A DNA stretch of 64,000 bases from Humulus lupulus (lineage: Eukaryota > Streptophyta > Magnoliopsida > Rosales > Cannabaceae). The stretch lies in the NCBI RefSeq assembly GCF_963169125.1, contig NC_084802.1, positions 32,456,107 through 32,520,106 on the forward strand. Reading direction: 5' to 3'. Below, one piece after another: positions 1-11,400 of the stretch. The position numbers were made by a program, and so were the translations under genes. Numbering within the stretch: the first letter of the stretch is position 1; every line of letters begins with the position of its first letter. The notes under the pieces were generated by a model. That model did not search any database. It saw only the letters and a program-made list of their open reading frames with translations, and was not told the DNA's origin.

Positions 1-1603
1 CAGATATAACCTGATTCAGAACTTGTTTCAACCGATTAGCAAGAACCTTAGAAGCCACTTTATACAGGACATTGCACAGAGATATCGGTCTCAGATCACT
101 CAACTGTTCTGGATTCTTCTTTTTTGGAATAAGAACCACATTTGTATCATTGATCCCATCAGGAAGAGTCACCATATTAAAAAAATTCCTGACAAAACTC
201 ACCACATCACAACCCACTATTCTCCAAAATTTCTGGTAAAATGCTGAGGTCATTCCATCTGGCCCAGGTGACTTGTCAGGGTGTATCTGAAATAGAGCAG
301 CTTTCAGTTCTTCTTCTTCCACTGGTTTCAAAAGCTCCATATTTTGTTGATCAGTGTTACTAGGCTGAATACAATTAGTAATCGCACTCCAATCCATGTG
401 CCTGGCAGTGAACAATCCAGTGAAATAATTGCTAATAGTATCAGCTAGGCCCGAGTTCCACTCTACCCACTCACCAGAGGCATTCCTCAATCTAGAAATG
501 TGATTCTTCCTATGTCTTGCACTTGCTGAAGCATGGAAAAACATGGTATTTTGATCTCCTTCTTTTAACCAAAGTTGCTTTGATCTTTGACTCCAGAAGA
601 TCTCTTTTTGAGTAAGAGCTTCATATAATTTCTGTTGCTCCTCCTTATATCTTTGTACTGCCCCAACATCTCTTCTACCTTTTAGCCGTCTGAGATTCTT
701 CTTACACAAATTAATTCTTTGATTAAAGTTTCCAGTAACTTCTTTCCCCCAATTTCCCAACACCTGACCACAGTAAGCCAGCTTACCTTGAATATCCCTA
801 TTGGTACAACTATCCCAAACATCACTAACAATTTGCTGGAAAACCGGCTCTCTCAACCAAGCATTTTCAAAATGAAACTTCTTCTCTAAAGGGCTAGATT
901 GAGTGAATCTTGGCTCCAACAACAGAGGGGAATGATCAGAAGTAGACAATTCTAGATTGAAAAGCTTTGCCATTGGGAACATGTGTAACCAACTATGAGA
1001 AGAAAGAGCTCTGTCTATACGGACCTCAACCCATCTGTTTGTACCAAAACCCATTTCCCAAGTAAATTGATAACCATTTAACTCCAAATCTATTAAACCA
1101 CACTCATTGAGAACCTATTGAAAACCTTCCAATAGCCAGTTGGGATAAGGAGCACCACCTTTTTTGTCTTCTTGACTGACCACATTGTTAAGGTCTCCAA
1201 TCAAACACCACGACAGCTCTGACTGTTCGTGAAGCCTTCGAATTAGGCTCCAGGTTCTTCTTCTAAGGGCTCTATTTGGTTATCCATACAGCCATGTAAG
1301 CCGCCACTCTCGAGCACCTTCCTCCTTCACTATCACGTCAATATGATTCTAAGAGAAGCTTAACAATTCGATTTCTTCTTTACATTTCCACAGCAGAGAA
1401 ATACCCCTACTTCTACCTTTGGCATCTATAGAGAAACTACCATCAAAACCTAGATGAGTTTTCACTCTGTCTAGTCGGTCTCCTCTGCTTAAAGTTTCAC
1501 ATAAAAAGACATATTTGGGCTTCTTTTGATATACTATATCCTTAAGGAATTGTAAAGCCTGTGGGTTCCCAAGCCCACGACAATTCCAGCTGAGGACACT
1601 CAT
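1..1603 (-). pseudogene. LINE ORF2 (endonuclease + reverse transcriptase, N-terminal part, broken)
   Basis: Second ORF of an L1-type non-LTR retrotransposon, which nicks target DNA and reverse-transcribes the element RNA. Reading leftwards from an ATG at 1603, the product starts at the APE-type endonuclease motif SWNCRGLGNPQAL. It continues through WCLIGDLNNV and STSDHSPLLL and enters the RT with KSPGPDGMTSAFYQKFW and VVLIPKK. The RT catalytic box lies beyond position 1. The frame is broken: it stops near 1349, then meets a TAA in LTWLYG*PNR (near 1280) and a TAG in GFQ*VLNECG (near 1117). The ATG overlaps the ORF1 stop codon by four bases. The family assignment is secure; the copy is dead. 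Confidence 0.93.
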
Positions 1604-2814
1604 TGAGATAGGCGAGCCCCAAGCCCAGGACCCGCTAGCTGCACATTTTTTGAAAGCCCATTAGATTCGTGGCCCGTAACACCCTCCATATCCTCATTCG
1701 GCCCAACAACACCTCCCTCAATCATACGACGTCGTTTAGGGTCATTAATAGTTAACTCAATATTAGGAATATTTGCCTCATCTTCTACCTGATTCAAACG
1801 GGTTCCACCTTCCCTCCTCAATCGTTGATTTTCCTCCTCCATAAATGAGTTCTGACCTCCAGCAATCCCACTATTACCGCTCCCTTCCATCCTTCCTGTT
1901 CCTCGCGAATCTAGCCTGGTCAAATCCCCACTCATAACACCACCTTCCATATTTAGATTTACTCCTCTGTTACCACCATCAGAATGACCATCGTCAATGA
2001 ATGACGCCTGAGAAGAAGAGCCCGACCGCAGCCATTTAGATCCAATCATTTTGTTCTGTCGCCGAGAAGCTACTCGCATCCAGGCCCCATATGGCTTCAC
2101 AATCTGCTCCAATGGAGTGTCAAACAGCTTATCGCAAAACCTCTTGGAGTGACCAATGATCCCACATATAAAACAAAATGTGGGTATGTATTCGTACTTG
2201 AAAGTGACCCAAAACCAGTCACTGCCACTTTTACGGATCTTCATTCTCCTTTTGATTGGAATATCATTATTAAGCTTAACTCTCACTCTAAGATAGACCC
2301 TCCTGACCCCTGTAAAATTATTCGGATCAGATTCAACAAACGTAACCACACTATTCCCCACATCCTTAACAACCCTTTCAGACATGAGGCTTGGTTGCAA
2401 ATCATGTATCTGGACCCAAATGTCAAGCCTGTTCAAGGTGATTTGCCTCGGATTATCTCCCTCCTTCAAACATTCAAAAACTAATTGCATCCTATCAAAC
2501 GTCCAAGGGCTCCCTTCGATGACCCTTCTTATGTCAACTTCATGATAGAATTGAAATAGATAGAGATTGTTTTCCAACTCCTTTACATACATACCCCTTC
2601 CAGGTCGCCAAAACGCAACCATCATATGTTGCATTTGTTGAAAATCAATAATTCTTTTTGTTAAAAAATGGCCAACAAGGCACCACCTTGTATCCACCCC
2701 TGATCCATCGTTTTCAACAGAGTCATAAGATATCCCACCCTCATTCTCCTCTTCCAAATTGATCATTGAGTACCTCTCCTCCGACTCCTTCATAGACATA
2801 TTGCTAGCCAACAT
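1600..2814 (-). CDS. LINE ORF1 protein (DUF4283-like, CCHC zinc knuckle)
   Basis: RNA-binding ORF1 protein of the same LINE, 404 codons and uninterrupted. In plant L1-type elements this protein coats the element RNA. Residues about 40-185 resemble the DUF4283 domain (RWCLVGHFLTKR, GSPWTFDRMQLVFE, IWVQIHDLQP). A CX2CX4HX4C knuckle, CFICGIIGHSKRFC, lies at residues 214-227. A polar, low-complexity C-terminal half follows. The start at 2814 is the first ATG of the frame; a second Met lies a few codons inside. The TGA at 1602-1600 overlaps the ORF2 ATG. Intact ORF1 beside broken ORF2 suggests a fairly recent insertion. Confidence 0.88.
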   Translation of the reverse strand: MLASNMSMKESEERYSMINLEEENEGGISYDSVENDGSGVDTRWCLVGHFLTKRIIDFQQMQHMMVAFWRPGRGMYVKELENNLYLFQFYHEVDIRRVIEGSPWTFDRMQLVFECLKEGDNPRQITLNRLDIWVQIHDLQPSLMSERVVKDVGNSVVTFVESDPNNFTGVRRVYLRVRVKLNNDIPIKRRMKIRKSGSDWFWVTFKYEYIPTFCFICGIIGHSKRFCDKLFDTPLEQIVKPYGAWMRVASRRQNKMIGSKWLRSGSSSQASFIDDGHSDGGNRGVNLNMEGGVMSGDLTRLDSRGTGRMEGSGNSGIAGGQNSFMEEENQRLRREGGTRLNQVEDEANIPNIELTINDPKRRRMIEGGVVGPNEDMEGVTGHESNGLSKNVQLAGPGLGARLSQ

Positions 2815-3171
2815 TCTTTCTTTAGAAAAAAACTGGCAGAACTTTCATACAAACTTTCCGACCAACAGACTTATAAAGAGACGACCATGTCAATAGACAA
2901 GACAAAAATAACAAAAATAACTCTAGGAAGTTATTAATACATATGCATTAAAAACAATATTGAAAATAAACATGATTCATTTATATACATATATATGATT
3001 TTATGCGTATCAATTTATATATATAAGGTATGAATACAGTTGTATATGAATTTTACATACATATATGCACATATTTTATATAATTTAAGTTTAAGTTACC
3101 TTAACTTGAAATTTTATATATTACATGCAGCATGAACGTTTTATATTATATAGTAATATATTTATATATAT
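2815..3171. other. LINE 5' leader grading into AT-rich sequence
   Basis: No gene seen. The first part, to roughly 2.93 kb, is probably the 5' untranslated region of the minus-strand LINE. From about 2.93 kb it becomes very AT-rich, with repeated tatata and atatgc runs up to the copia A boundary. No target duplication of the LINE could be defined because its 3' end is outside the window. Confidence 0.5.
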
Positions 3172-3197
3172 ATGCGAATGAAAAACTTGATAGTGTC

Positions 3198-3202
3198 ACA
3201 AT
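3198..3202 (+). repeat. Target-site duplication ACAAT (left copy)
   Basis: Exact 5-bp match to 5375-5379, flanking the solo LTR. It shows where the LTR integrated in copia A. Confidence 0.9.
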
Positions 3203-5374
3203 TGTAGCGACCCAAATTTGCTAATAAGGCTTAGGACCTTGATTAGCGTGCCTGGAGGGAAATAAGTGATTTGTTATCATAATACGTGAATTTTTATGAG
3301 TATGTGATTAGAAATGCATGTTTAGGTGAATTAAATATGCATGTGGGCCCCGTTTGGTTATTAGGGGCATGTTTGTAATTTTAGCCCATTGAGGGCATAA
3401 ATGTGATATATTTGTGATATATCTATGTTGCATGATCCGAGACAGTCCTAGGGAGCGGTTAGCTAGAAAGTCACAACGGGGTCGAAAACTCGACTCCGGG
3501 CGAGTCGAGGGGTATTTCGGGCATTAGACGTTTTATGGGGTTATCGAGTTATGAAAATAAATATTTGGAGATATATTTGAGGTTAGAACGTTTAGGAGGG
3601 AATATCGGGGAAATTTACCATTTTGCCGTCAGGGAAGTTTTTGGTACCCCGAGACTTGAGGTAACCTTAGAGACTAAGTTAAATAAAACAAAACATAAGA
3701 AACATTCAGAATTCTCTAAACCGACCATTTCTCTCTCTATCACTCGGTTCTCTCTTTTCTCTTGGGAGTTGGGTGAATTTTGGTGAAAACTAACCAGAAG
3801 CTAAGGATTTTAAGCTGGGATTTTGGGGGCTAGGAGCTTGGAGCTTACGGAAATAAACCAGGGATTCAATTAAGCAAAGGTATGCTTCTAATTTTGTTAA
3901 ATTATGTTTGAGTTCTGCTGATATTTCAGAATTTGCATGTGAGTTAAGTTGAGAATTGCTCTTGATTATTTGGGTGAGTTTTGCGGTTAGTTTCTATTGG
4001 GTTTTGCTGCTAGGATTACTCTGGAAATGTTTTGATGATTGAGTTGGATTATTAGGTTGATTTTGGGGTAAATTGGCTGGGTTTTCATGGTAAAAATGGA
4101 GGATTTTTCTGGGTTCGAAGGGTCGGGCTGCGGCATTGTTCTTGCTGAGCCGCGACCCTCTAGAGCATTTTGGTGGCCAGGAAGAAGGGCAGGGCACAAC
4201 ATGCCCGAGCTTGGGCCGCGGCGCGCCTGCCCTGTTTTGGGTTTGGCGTCTCTGGTTGAAGCGGGCCGCGACATGGGTTCATGGGGTTGCGACACTTAGT
4301 GTGCTTTTGGGCTTTAAAGAGGTTTTAGGCTCGGGAATCCAAAAGTTAAGGCTCTGGATGGATTTTATCACCCAGATTGATAGAATTCAAGGTCGCGGAG
4401 ACTAGAATTATGATCCAAAGCTATTTAGAGGATTAGAACTTGATGGATGGATATTGTTGATGCGTTGTGGCTAGGGTTTCAGCGAGGCTCGAATTAGGGG
4501 ACTATGCGCGGGACATCGGTGCTTGGAAACCTCGGGACACAGGTAAGAAAATTATTGTACTTGTAAAGCAGGGCAAGGCCCTATAGCTTGTGTTGCAAGG
4601 CATGGCCCTATATGATTATGTTGCAGGGTGTAGCCCCATTGATTGTGCTTATACATGTTTAAGTATTTGTTTAATTATGCTATGTGTGCATATATGTGAA
4701 TGAATGGCAAGAGCCAGGAACAGCGAGGGTCGAGAACGGTGAAGGCCGGGATCGACAAGGCCGAGTACGGCAAAGGGATGGGAGCAGCGTTTAGCACGTG
4801 GAGTGTGAGTTGCCAGGGCGAGACCCTAAAGGGTACCTAGGATATCCTCACGGTGCAGACCGCGAACCCAGGGTCTGGTAAAGCGCTTGGGACGGCATGG
4901 CCGTACATGTTTAGCCTATTGGCAGCTTGATTAATTGTTGGATGTTAAATATGCATATGTTATCTGCTTGTGTGAGTTTTTTTGCTGGGCTTCGGCTCAC
5001 AAGTGCTCTATGGTGTAGGTAAAGGCAAGGGGAAAGTCGACCAACCATGAGTACGGAGAGCGTGAAGCGGCGCGTACATGTTTGGCCTGTCTGGCTGCCA
5101 CGACCAGGGGTATTTTTGGGAGATGATTGTACTAAACCTAGATTTTTTCGTTTAGTCGACTTTAGTTATATTTTTGAGTTGTAAATATTTCTAAACCGTA
5201 TTTTGGGATCCCAAATGTTAAACGCTTTATGATTTTCAATGAATGGAATTATTTTCAAAAGTATATGACTCTGATTATGGTTTAATTACACTTTTGTCTT
5301 AAAATCTCGATTAGCGAGTTAATTGCACATTTTAAACTCACTTAGTAACGGCTCTAAGGAAGTAGGGCGTTACA
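3203..5374 (+). mobile_element. Solo LTR, Ty3/gypsy Tekay-like (2,172 bp)
   Basis: Starts TGTAGCGACCC and ends GGGCGTTACA, with exact ACAAT duplications on both sides and no internal domain. It is therefore a solo LTR left by LTR-LTR recombination. Landmarks in order: a pyrimidine-rich stretch near 3730, a GC-rich island at about 4118-4300, a splice-donor-like caggtaagaaaat near 4540, an imperfect triplicate of about 28 bp at 4566-4649 built on gcagggcaaggccc, and the conserved tgctgggcttcggctca block near 4985. Short ORFs over the island have no family features and are not annotated. Confidence 0.92.
4118..4300. other. GC-rich dyad island of the LTR
   Basis: About 180 bp of GC-rich sequence reiterating variants of GCCGCGACC and GGGCCGCGGC, within an otherwise AT-rich LTR. 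It lies about 0.92-1.10 kb from the LTR start. Analogous islands sit at a similar place in many of the other gypsy LTRs of the window. Confidence 0.7.
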
Positions 5375-5379
5375 ACAAT
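5375..5379 (+). repeat. Target-site duplication ACAAT (right copy)
   Basis: Matches 3198-3202 exactly. Confidence 0.9.
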
Positions 5380-5980
5380 GACAAGTGGCTTCAAAATTAA
5401 TGAGTGTGACAAATGTGTTTATATAAAAAATACAAACGATGGATATATTATTCTTTGTTTGTATGTAGATGATATACTCATTGTCGGAGGCAACCAACGA
5501 ATGGTAAAATCTACCGAAGATATGTTGAACTCGAGGTTTGACACGAAGGACATGGGACTGGCTGATGTAATTTTAGGAATAAAGATTACAAGGACGCCAG
5601 TTGGACTTAGTTTAAGTCAATCACCTACGTGGACAAGATTCTTGACAAATTTGGTAAAAATGATTCTGGTGTGTCTAGAACACCAATTGACATAAGTCAT
5701 CTGTCTAAGAATAAAGGCGACAGTGTCTCTCAAGCAGAGTATGCTAGAGTGATAGGTAGTCTAATGTACTTGATGAGTTGTACAAGACTAGATATTGCCT
5801 ACACTGTAAGTACTTTAATTCGATTCACAAGTAATCCAGGTGTTGAACACTGGAATGAAATTACAAGAGTACTTAAGTACCTGCGATATACTCGTAACTA
5901 TACCCGAGATCTAGCTAATCTTGAAGGATACACTGACGGAAGCTGGATATCTGACATCCAAGACACGAAAGGTACTAGTG

Positions 5981-5985
5981 GATAT
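5981..5985 (+). repeat. Target-site duplication GATAT of copia B (left copy)
   Basis: Exact match to 38051-38055, 32 kb away. Joining the flanks restores the copia A RNase H frame. Confidence 0.95.
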
Positions 5986-8213
5986 TGTTGGGAATTGTGC
6001 CCTGAAAGCATATGTAGTAGCCATTGTTTTATGAAATAAATAAATAAATTGAATTTGTTATGCATATATTTTATGGACTATATTATTTTGTGATAATATT
6101 ATGTAAATATCAGAAAAAATCCTAAGTTCATATATGTGATCTCAAACACGTATTGGTACCGGATGATTGTGTTTGAGATAAATGAACTTGAATAGTTCAC
6201 AGTAAAATAAAGTTATGGAATCTTTAGATTAATTACTGCAAGTACGGTCCACTAGTATTATGAATACATGAGATCTAGATCTGGATCACTAGTGTAGTAG
6301 GACACTATAGTGGAGGTACTTTATATATTAGAGAATATATAGAAATGGACAAGATATGTTTATTAATACTTAGTTAAATACTGTTTCGAAGTATTAATTA
6401 AATATATCAACTGATGATCATATACAAATAGATCTTAATCCCGAAGTTACTATGAACTCCTGTTTATGTTATATGAGTTCTTTGATCCATTCATTAGGGT
6501 CTGTCAGAATGATCAGGCTAGAAACTTTTGTTTTGAGAACTCATTAATGTAAATGGCTGGGGACATAGTATACAGATATGGAATCTATACCTTCTCGCAA
6601 GAGATTGAATAATGGTTCTCTTAAGGGTTGACTTTTGGGACTGAAAAAGTTATTGAGCTCAAATTCATAATTTAGTTATGAATTAACATTCAATAGTAAA
6701 GTCAATGGTACTTAAGGAAACAAGTAAAACGGTAATTTTATTCCCGATTAATTATGAACCATTATTAGAGGGTTAATTTGTATACAATGATTATATCAAT
6801 GGACGCTTTATCATTATAAAGTACTCAGTAAATGAAATGTTTATAATTACAAGAGTGCAGTCTCATATTTATAGTGGAATAATCATGAGATTAATAAATT
6901 AAGATTATTTAATTAAAGAGTTTAATTAATAATCTCAAATTTATTGGAGCTTGGAATTATAGGTCCATAGGTCTCCACAGTGGCTTTATCAACACTATTC
7001 AAGGCAAGAGTTGATATAAATGGAAAAATAGTTGAAGATCATATTTAAGAAGAAATTTGTTCTTCGGGCATATGCAATTATATGATAATTAGTGATTAAT
7101 TAATTAATTACAAATTAGTTGTAATTAACAAAATTAATTAATATTTAATTATAATATAATTTTCGAAATTATATTAAATAATTAAATTAATTTCAAATTT
7201 TAATTAAATAATTAATTAATTATAATTTTCGAAATTATAATAAATTAAATATTTATTTTCGAAATTATATTGGATTTAATTAATTGTCCGAATTAATTAA
7301 ATATCTTTATTTGAGTGGGAGATAATAATCTGATAAGTTCAAATTGGATTTGAATTTAAAAGATTGATATTTATTCAAATAATTAATTATATTTGATAAT
7401 TAGTTAAAAAGATATTTAATTTAAATTTGAATTCAAATTTTGAATTAGTTATGAGGTTGTTAGATTTTTATCTGAAAAAGTAGTTTGAATAAATAATTAA
7501 ATAAAAATAGAAAAATCAAATATCCCTAGAAATTAGGGTGGTATATGACCACACACGGTCCATGGACTATGTGTGGCGTGTGCTGCATATTTCAAGGACA
7601 AATTTTTCAATTTTATTTAATTAATTAATGGATAATTCAAAAAATTAGTTTTTGGATATTTTCATTAATAAGATAATTTATTAATTAAAAGATAAATTGT
7701 AAGTTAGTTACAGATTTATTTTTTAAATTAAATATTTTCTATTTAAGTAAGACTTATCAGAAAATATACAAAAAATTCAAAACTCAGTCATTCGCTCTGT
7801 GAAAAATAGAACGATGCTTTTCAATCTCTCCCTGAAAAGATAAAGAACCAATTCTCAGGTCTATTATCTTGATCTCATGTGTTCAGTACATCAAGTAGAA
7901 TCACAAATAAACTATCCTTTATTCTCTAAGTGCCCACACACTTCTTTAGGTGTAGAGAACGCTGTGGAAGATCTTGGTGTGAGTACCTGGGAGTAGCTTG
8001 GATGGGAAGATCGTTCTTATTACGAAAAGATAGCAATGACACTTGATAGGCTTCAAGATGTATGATTTCTATTCCTATCTTGCTTATGATTAATGTATGT
8101 ATATTAATGGATCTGCATATTTAAAGGTAGTTTAAATATGTTACAAAATTTTTGTTGTACGCTGGGCCAACCCACCACATTTCCGCTGCGTATTAGGAAA
8201 CTCGTTCCTAACA
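5986..8213 (+). repeat. Copia B 5' LTR (2,228 bp)
   Basis: Pairs with 35832-38050. In the first 115 bases I count four mismatches between the two LTRs. The middle (about 7.05-7.75 kb) is extremely AT-rich, with many ttaattaa-type palindromes. Ends in a short inverted repeat (TGTTGGG / CCTAACA). No gene is visible inside. Confidence 0.95.
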
Positions 8214-8215
8214 AT

Positions 8216-8227
8216 TGGTACCAGAGC
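8216..8227 (+). other. Copia B primer-binding site
   Basis: tggtaccagagc, two bases after the 5' LTR. It differs by one base from the usual tggtatcagagc, which pairs with the 3' end of initiator tRNA-Met. Confidence 0.9.
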
Positions 8228-9792
8228 GGTCATTAATCTCCGCGTACATTAAGTACTGTGTGGGAATAATATGCATTCTTATGTTATTGTGATATATGTG
8301 AATGGATGGATGTATGTATGATTATAGTTTATTCTTAAGAGTCATTAATTATATGGTATTTTGGGTTTAGGAATTGTTCTTAAAATTCTAGATGAAAATG
8401 TAAGCCATTTTGGGGCATAGGAATTTTTTGTAATTTAAGTTTTTGCATTAAATTATTCGAAAAAATTCTGTAAGGCCCGAACCACGGGTTCCGTGCCCCG
8501 AAGCCCGAGCCTAACCCAGCCGCGCACCTTCACACCTGCCCCCTGCCCCCTACGCACCTTGCCCAGCCGCGCTCCTGTGCCTGTTGCACGCGCCCTGTGC
8601 CCCTGCGTCTGCCAGCTCCACGCGCCCATGCCAAGCCACTAGCCATAGCCCGTGCTCCCCAGCCACGCTGCATGCCTCATTCCAAGCCTACTTGTGCCGC
8701 CAGCCCTAGGGTTTGTACATTGTTATTCATTTAAATTATGGGCCTAATTAATTTTATCCCATAATTAAAATTATTTTATTTTGAATTAATTGTATGAGCC
8801 CAAATTCAAAACCGAGCCTAATAACTTATTGGACATTAAAGCCCAAGTTAATTATTCTTAAATTTTGTTTAAGATAATTAAAAGTTATTTTAATTCAAAA
8901 TTAAATGGATAAGTGGCTTAATGGATTAAGACTGTTTGTGAAGGCCCAAAGTTGTAGATAGAGATCTCTTTAGGTCTTATTTAGTTTCTTACATTTTTGC
9001 AAGTGTTGTAAATTTTCTAGAAATACCCAAGACACCCGGCCCGCATTTATTTATTTAGTATTTATTTATTTAAATGTTTGAATGTGATTAAATTGTTTAA
9101 TACTTTATCATGTATTTTCGACATGCCATACATATTACCCACACAGTATTTAAAATTGTGCATGCATCTCATATGAGTGGAAACATGCCTTAGGATTGTC
9201 CTTTGTGATTATATGCTTTATGTGATGGACCATATAATAATAAATATAGTTTTAACTAGTTCAAGAGTGGAAATAGATTTTAAAAGTTGTTTAATTTCTA
9301 GTATTTAATAAAATTGTTTTATTAAATAAATAAATGATATTCCTAGTAATTATAGCAAATTAAAATTGAATTAATTTGGGCATAGTTCTATAATTTTAAT
9401 TTTGCTTAATTTGATTAGTAATTATTAGAATATCATTTGGTAAAAATAGATCACTTTATTTTTACAAACCAAATTAAAAGGCATAAGATGTTTTGAGAAA
9501 ACACATATTCTAAAATAGTGAGTGGGAGAGGGAGTTATGACAATAAGTCCTATGGTCTCCATTATTAGTTGGCATCGAGGTAGCATGGAGAGGGCCTCGC
9601 GGCACTATTGCTTGTGTCCCCCTAAGGAAGGCTTCCGACTGTGTTATTCTCAAGGAAAACTTATTTTTCAAGAGTAGGATTTAATGATGTATTTCAAGTT
9701 TGACTAACCCTAAGGCACACTCTTGAGTTAAGTCATTGATCTAAAGTAATGGGTTACACTCACAAGGTACATTAGGCTTTCAAGCGGACTAG
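8228..9792 (+). other. Copia B non-coding leader with C-rich island
   Basis: About 1.56 kb with no gag-like reading frame on either strand. It holds a strongly C-rich patch at about 8480-8710 with cagccgcgc and cacgcgccc repeats, then returns to AT-rich sequence. The leader ends abruptly where the Athila LTR begins at 9793. Confidence 0.6.
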
Positions 9793-11276
9793 TGTTGATA
9801 ACTCTAAGATTTAGAGTTATTTTTATATCTTTAAACCTAATTTTCAAACTAAAACAAAAGAGTAATGAGTTGTAATTAGTGAAATTGTGTCCATTTAGTG
9901 TATCTGTGTAGCAAGGGACTGTGTGTTTGTATTGTCATATTTTTTTAGTGATCTATGTAGTTTAGTGTTTGTGTTAAACAGGAAAGGAGGCTGGAATAGG
10001 TGATCGGGAACTTTGGATCAAGAAGGGGAACAAATCTGGAAATAGCATGTTGTTGTTCTATCAATGCTGTAGCAACCACAACGTAGCAATCGGCAGGGAC
10101 CAGTGAAGAAACGTGACAAATTCCAGCCGGACTTAATAAAGAATAAGTGACGCCTAGGTGGCGAGAATGTTGTACAATGAGTCAGCTGGATGGTGTGGCA
10201 AAGGGCAAGAGGGCACAATTGACTTTGACTTACTAATTAGGGTAAACCAAGTACCCTAAAAAGGAGGCAGCCGAAATAGAAGGACACTCTGATTATTTAA
10301 GAATTCTGCATTTTCACTAAGAAAAGTACAGAGAGAAAAGAAAAAGAAGAGAGAAGAAGGAAGTACTAAACAGAGGAGAAGAGGAAGGCAGACGCCTAAG
10401 GGAAACCTGAGCTCACCACTCATCTCTCTAATCTCTCTCTCTCTCTCATTTTGTATTAAACTCTTAACTAGTTTTCTGATTATACTCAATGGAACTTTTC
10501 TGTACTGGATTTGTGTTTATAATTTCAGCTATGAACTAATATCCTAAGGGTTTGGGTGGTTATGAACCCTATATTATGAAGTAATGTTTTGATGCATGGT
10601 TGTGGTAATTGTGACGTTGTTCAATTAAGTGTTGTTAATGTTAACTGATTGTTGTTTACTGGCCATAAGTAACAATTATTTAGCTAGATCTGATTTTGGA
10701 AGAAATTAGGCTAGTCGATCCCACTTAATTGATGCAAGAGAAGTACCTTTTTAGGTAAATCTTAGTGGTAAAATAGGGATGTTTTGCTGCCTTGTATAAC
10801 ATGAGATTTGGTGTTTAAATGACAGTATGCAACCTGATTTAATACAGGAATGTGTTGAGTTGAGTTGTAAACGTTATCAGTAAGTTTTGGAAAGAACTAC
10901 TGGATCTTTGTGAAATCTGTTAACTCTGATGCAATTGCAAAACCATTGCTGAGCCATTGCTGTAACAACTGGAACGAACAAAGGGGAATTAACCACCCAG
11001 ACCTATTTTTCTCGTATCTGAAATCTACACAGAATTCCTTCATTTTGATCTCTGAATTTTAGTTTAATTAAATTGCTCATTTACATTTATTTTCAGAATT
11101 AATCACTCAAATTTTCTCTTGATTTGGTCACTGAATTGTAAACTGTTTTTGGTTGATATTTCATTTATTTAGTTTAAAAGTCCATGTGGAGACGAACTTT
11201 GATACTCTATCACTGTATTACTTGTTGTCGATTGTGTATACTTGCGCATATTTTAATCGTTAGAAAATTCACAACA
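9793..11276 (+). repeat. Athila 5' LTR (1,484 bp)
   Basis: Begins TGTTGATAACTC and ends AATTCACAACA, giving a TGTTG/CAACA terminal inverted repeat. The primer-binding site follows directly. A purine-rich tract of about 130 bp (10.31-10.45 kb) ends in a (TC)n run. Short minus-strand ORFs here show no family features. Confidence 0.88.
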
Positions 11277-11282
11277 AGTTTT

Positions 11283-11300
11283 TGGCGCCGTTGCCGAGGA
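11283..11300 (+). other. Athila primer-binding site
   Basis: tggcgccgttgccgagga, complementary (one mismatch) to the 3' end of plant tRNA-Asp, the usual primer of Athila/Tat elements. Confidence 0.92.
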
Positions 11301-11400
11301 CTTTAAAATTAAATTCTGTTTTATCAACTATTTGACAATTTATTTTGGTTGTTTTTAACCTTGTTGGTTCGGGTTGTGCAATCTCAGGTACCTACAGTGT

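Larger units (their letters stand above)
3172..5985 (+). pseudogene. Copia A reverse transcriptase/RNase H, left part (interrupted at 3203-5374)
   Basis: C-terminal RT and the start of RNase H of a Ty1/copia polyprotein. RT motifs are GFKINECDKCVYIK, the catalytic LYVDDILIVGG, and [19 protein letters not shown]. The RNase H begins with the catalytic-Asp motif GYTDGSW. A solo LTR interrupts the reading frame upstream of the YVDD box. A one-base deletion near 5625 shifts the frame between SLSQS and [12 protein letters not shown]. The frame stops being copia A at 5985, where copia B inserts after TSGY; it resumes at 38056. The left boundary near 3172 is where homology gives way to AT repeats. 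Confidence 0.88.

Noticed and set aside
2149..2484. 111-codon plus-strand ORF
   Set aside because: Antisense shadow of the LINE ORF1 zinc-knuckle and DUF4283-like region.
4087..4405. Overlapping ORFs over the GC island of the first solo LTR
   Set aside because: They exist because GC-rich repeats have few stop codons. No family motif, and the same happens at 17990-18202, 24563-24866 and 60562-60772 with unrelated products.
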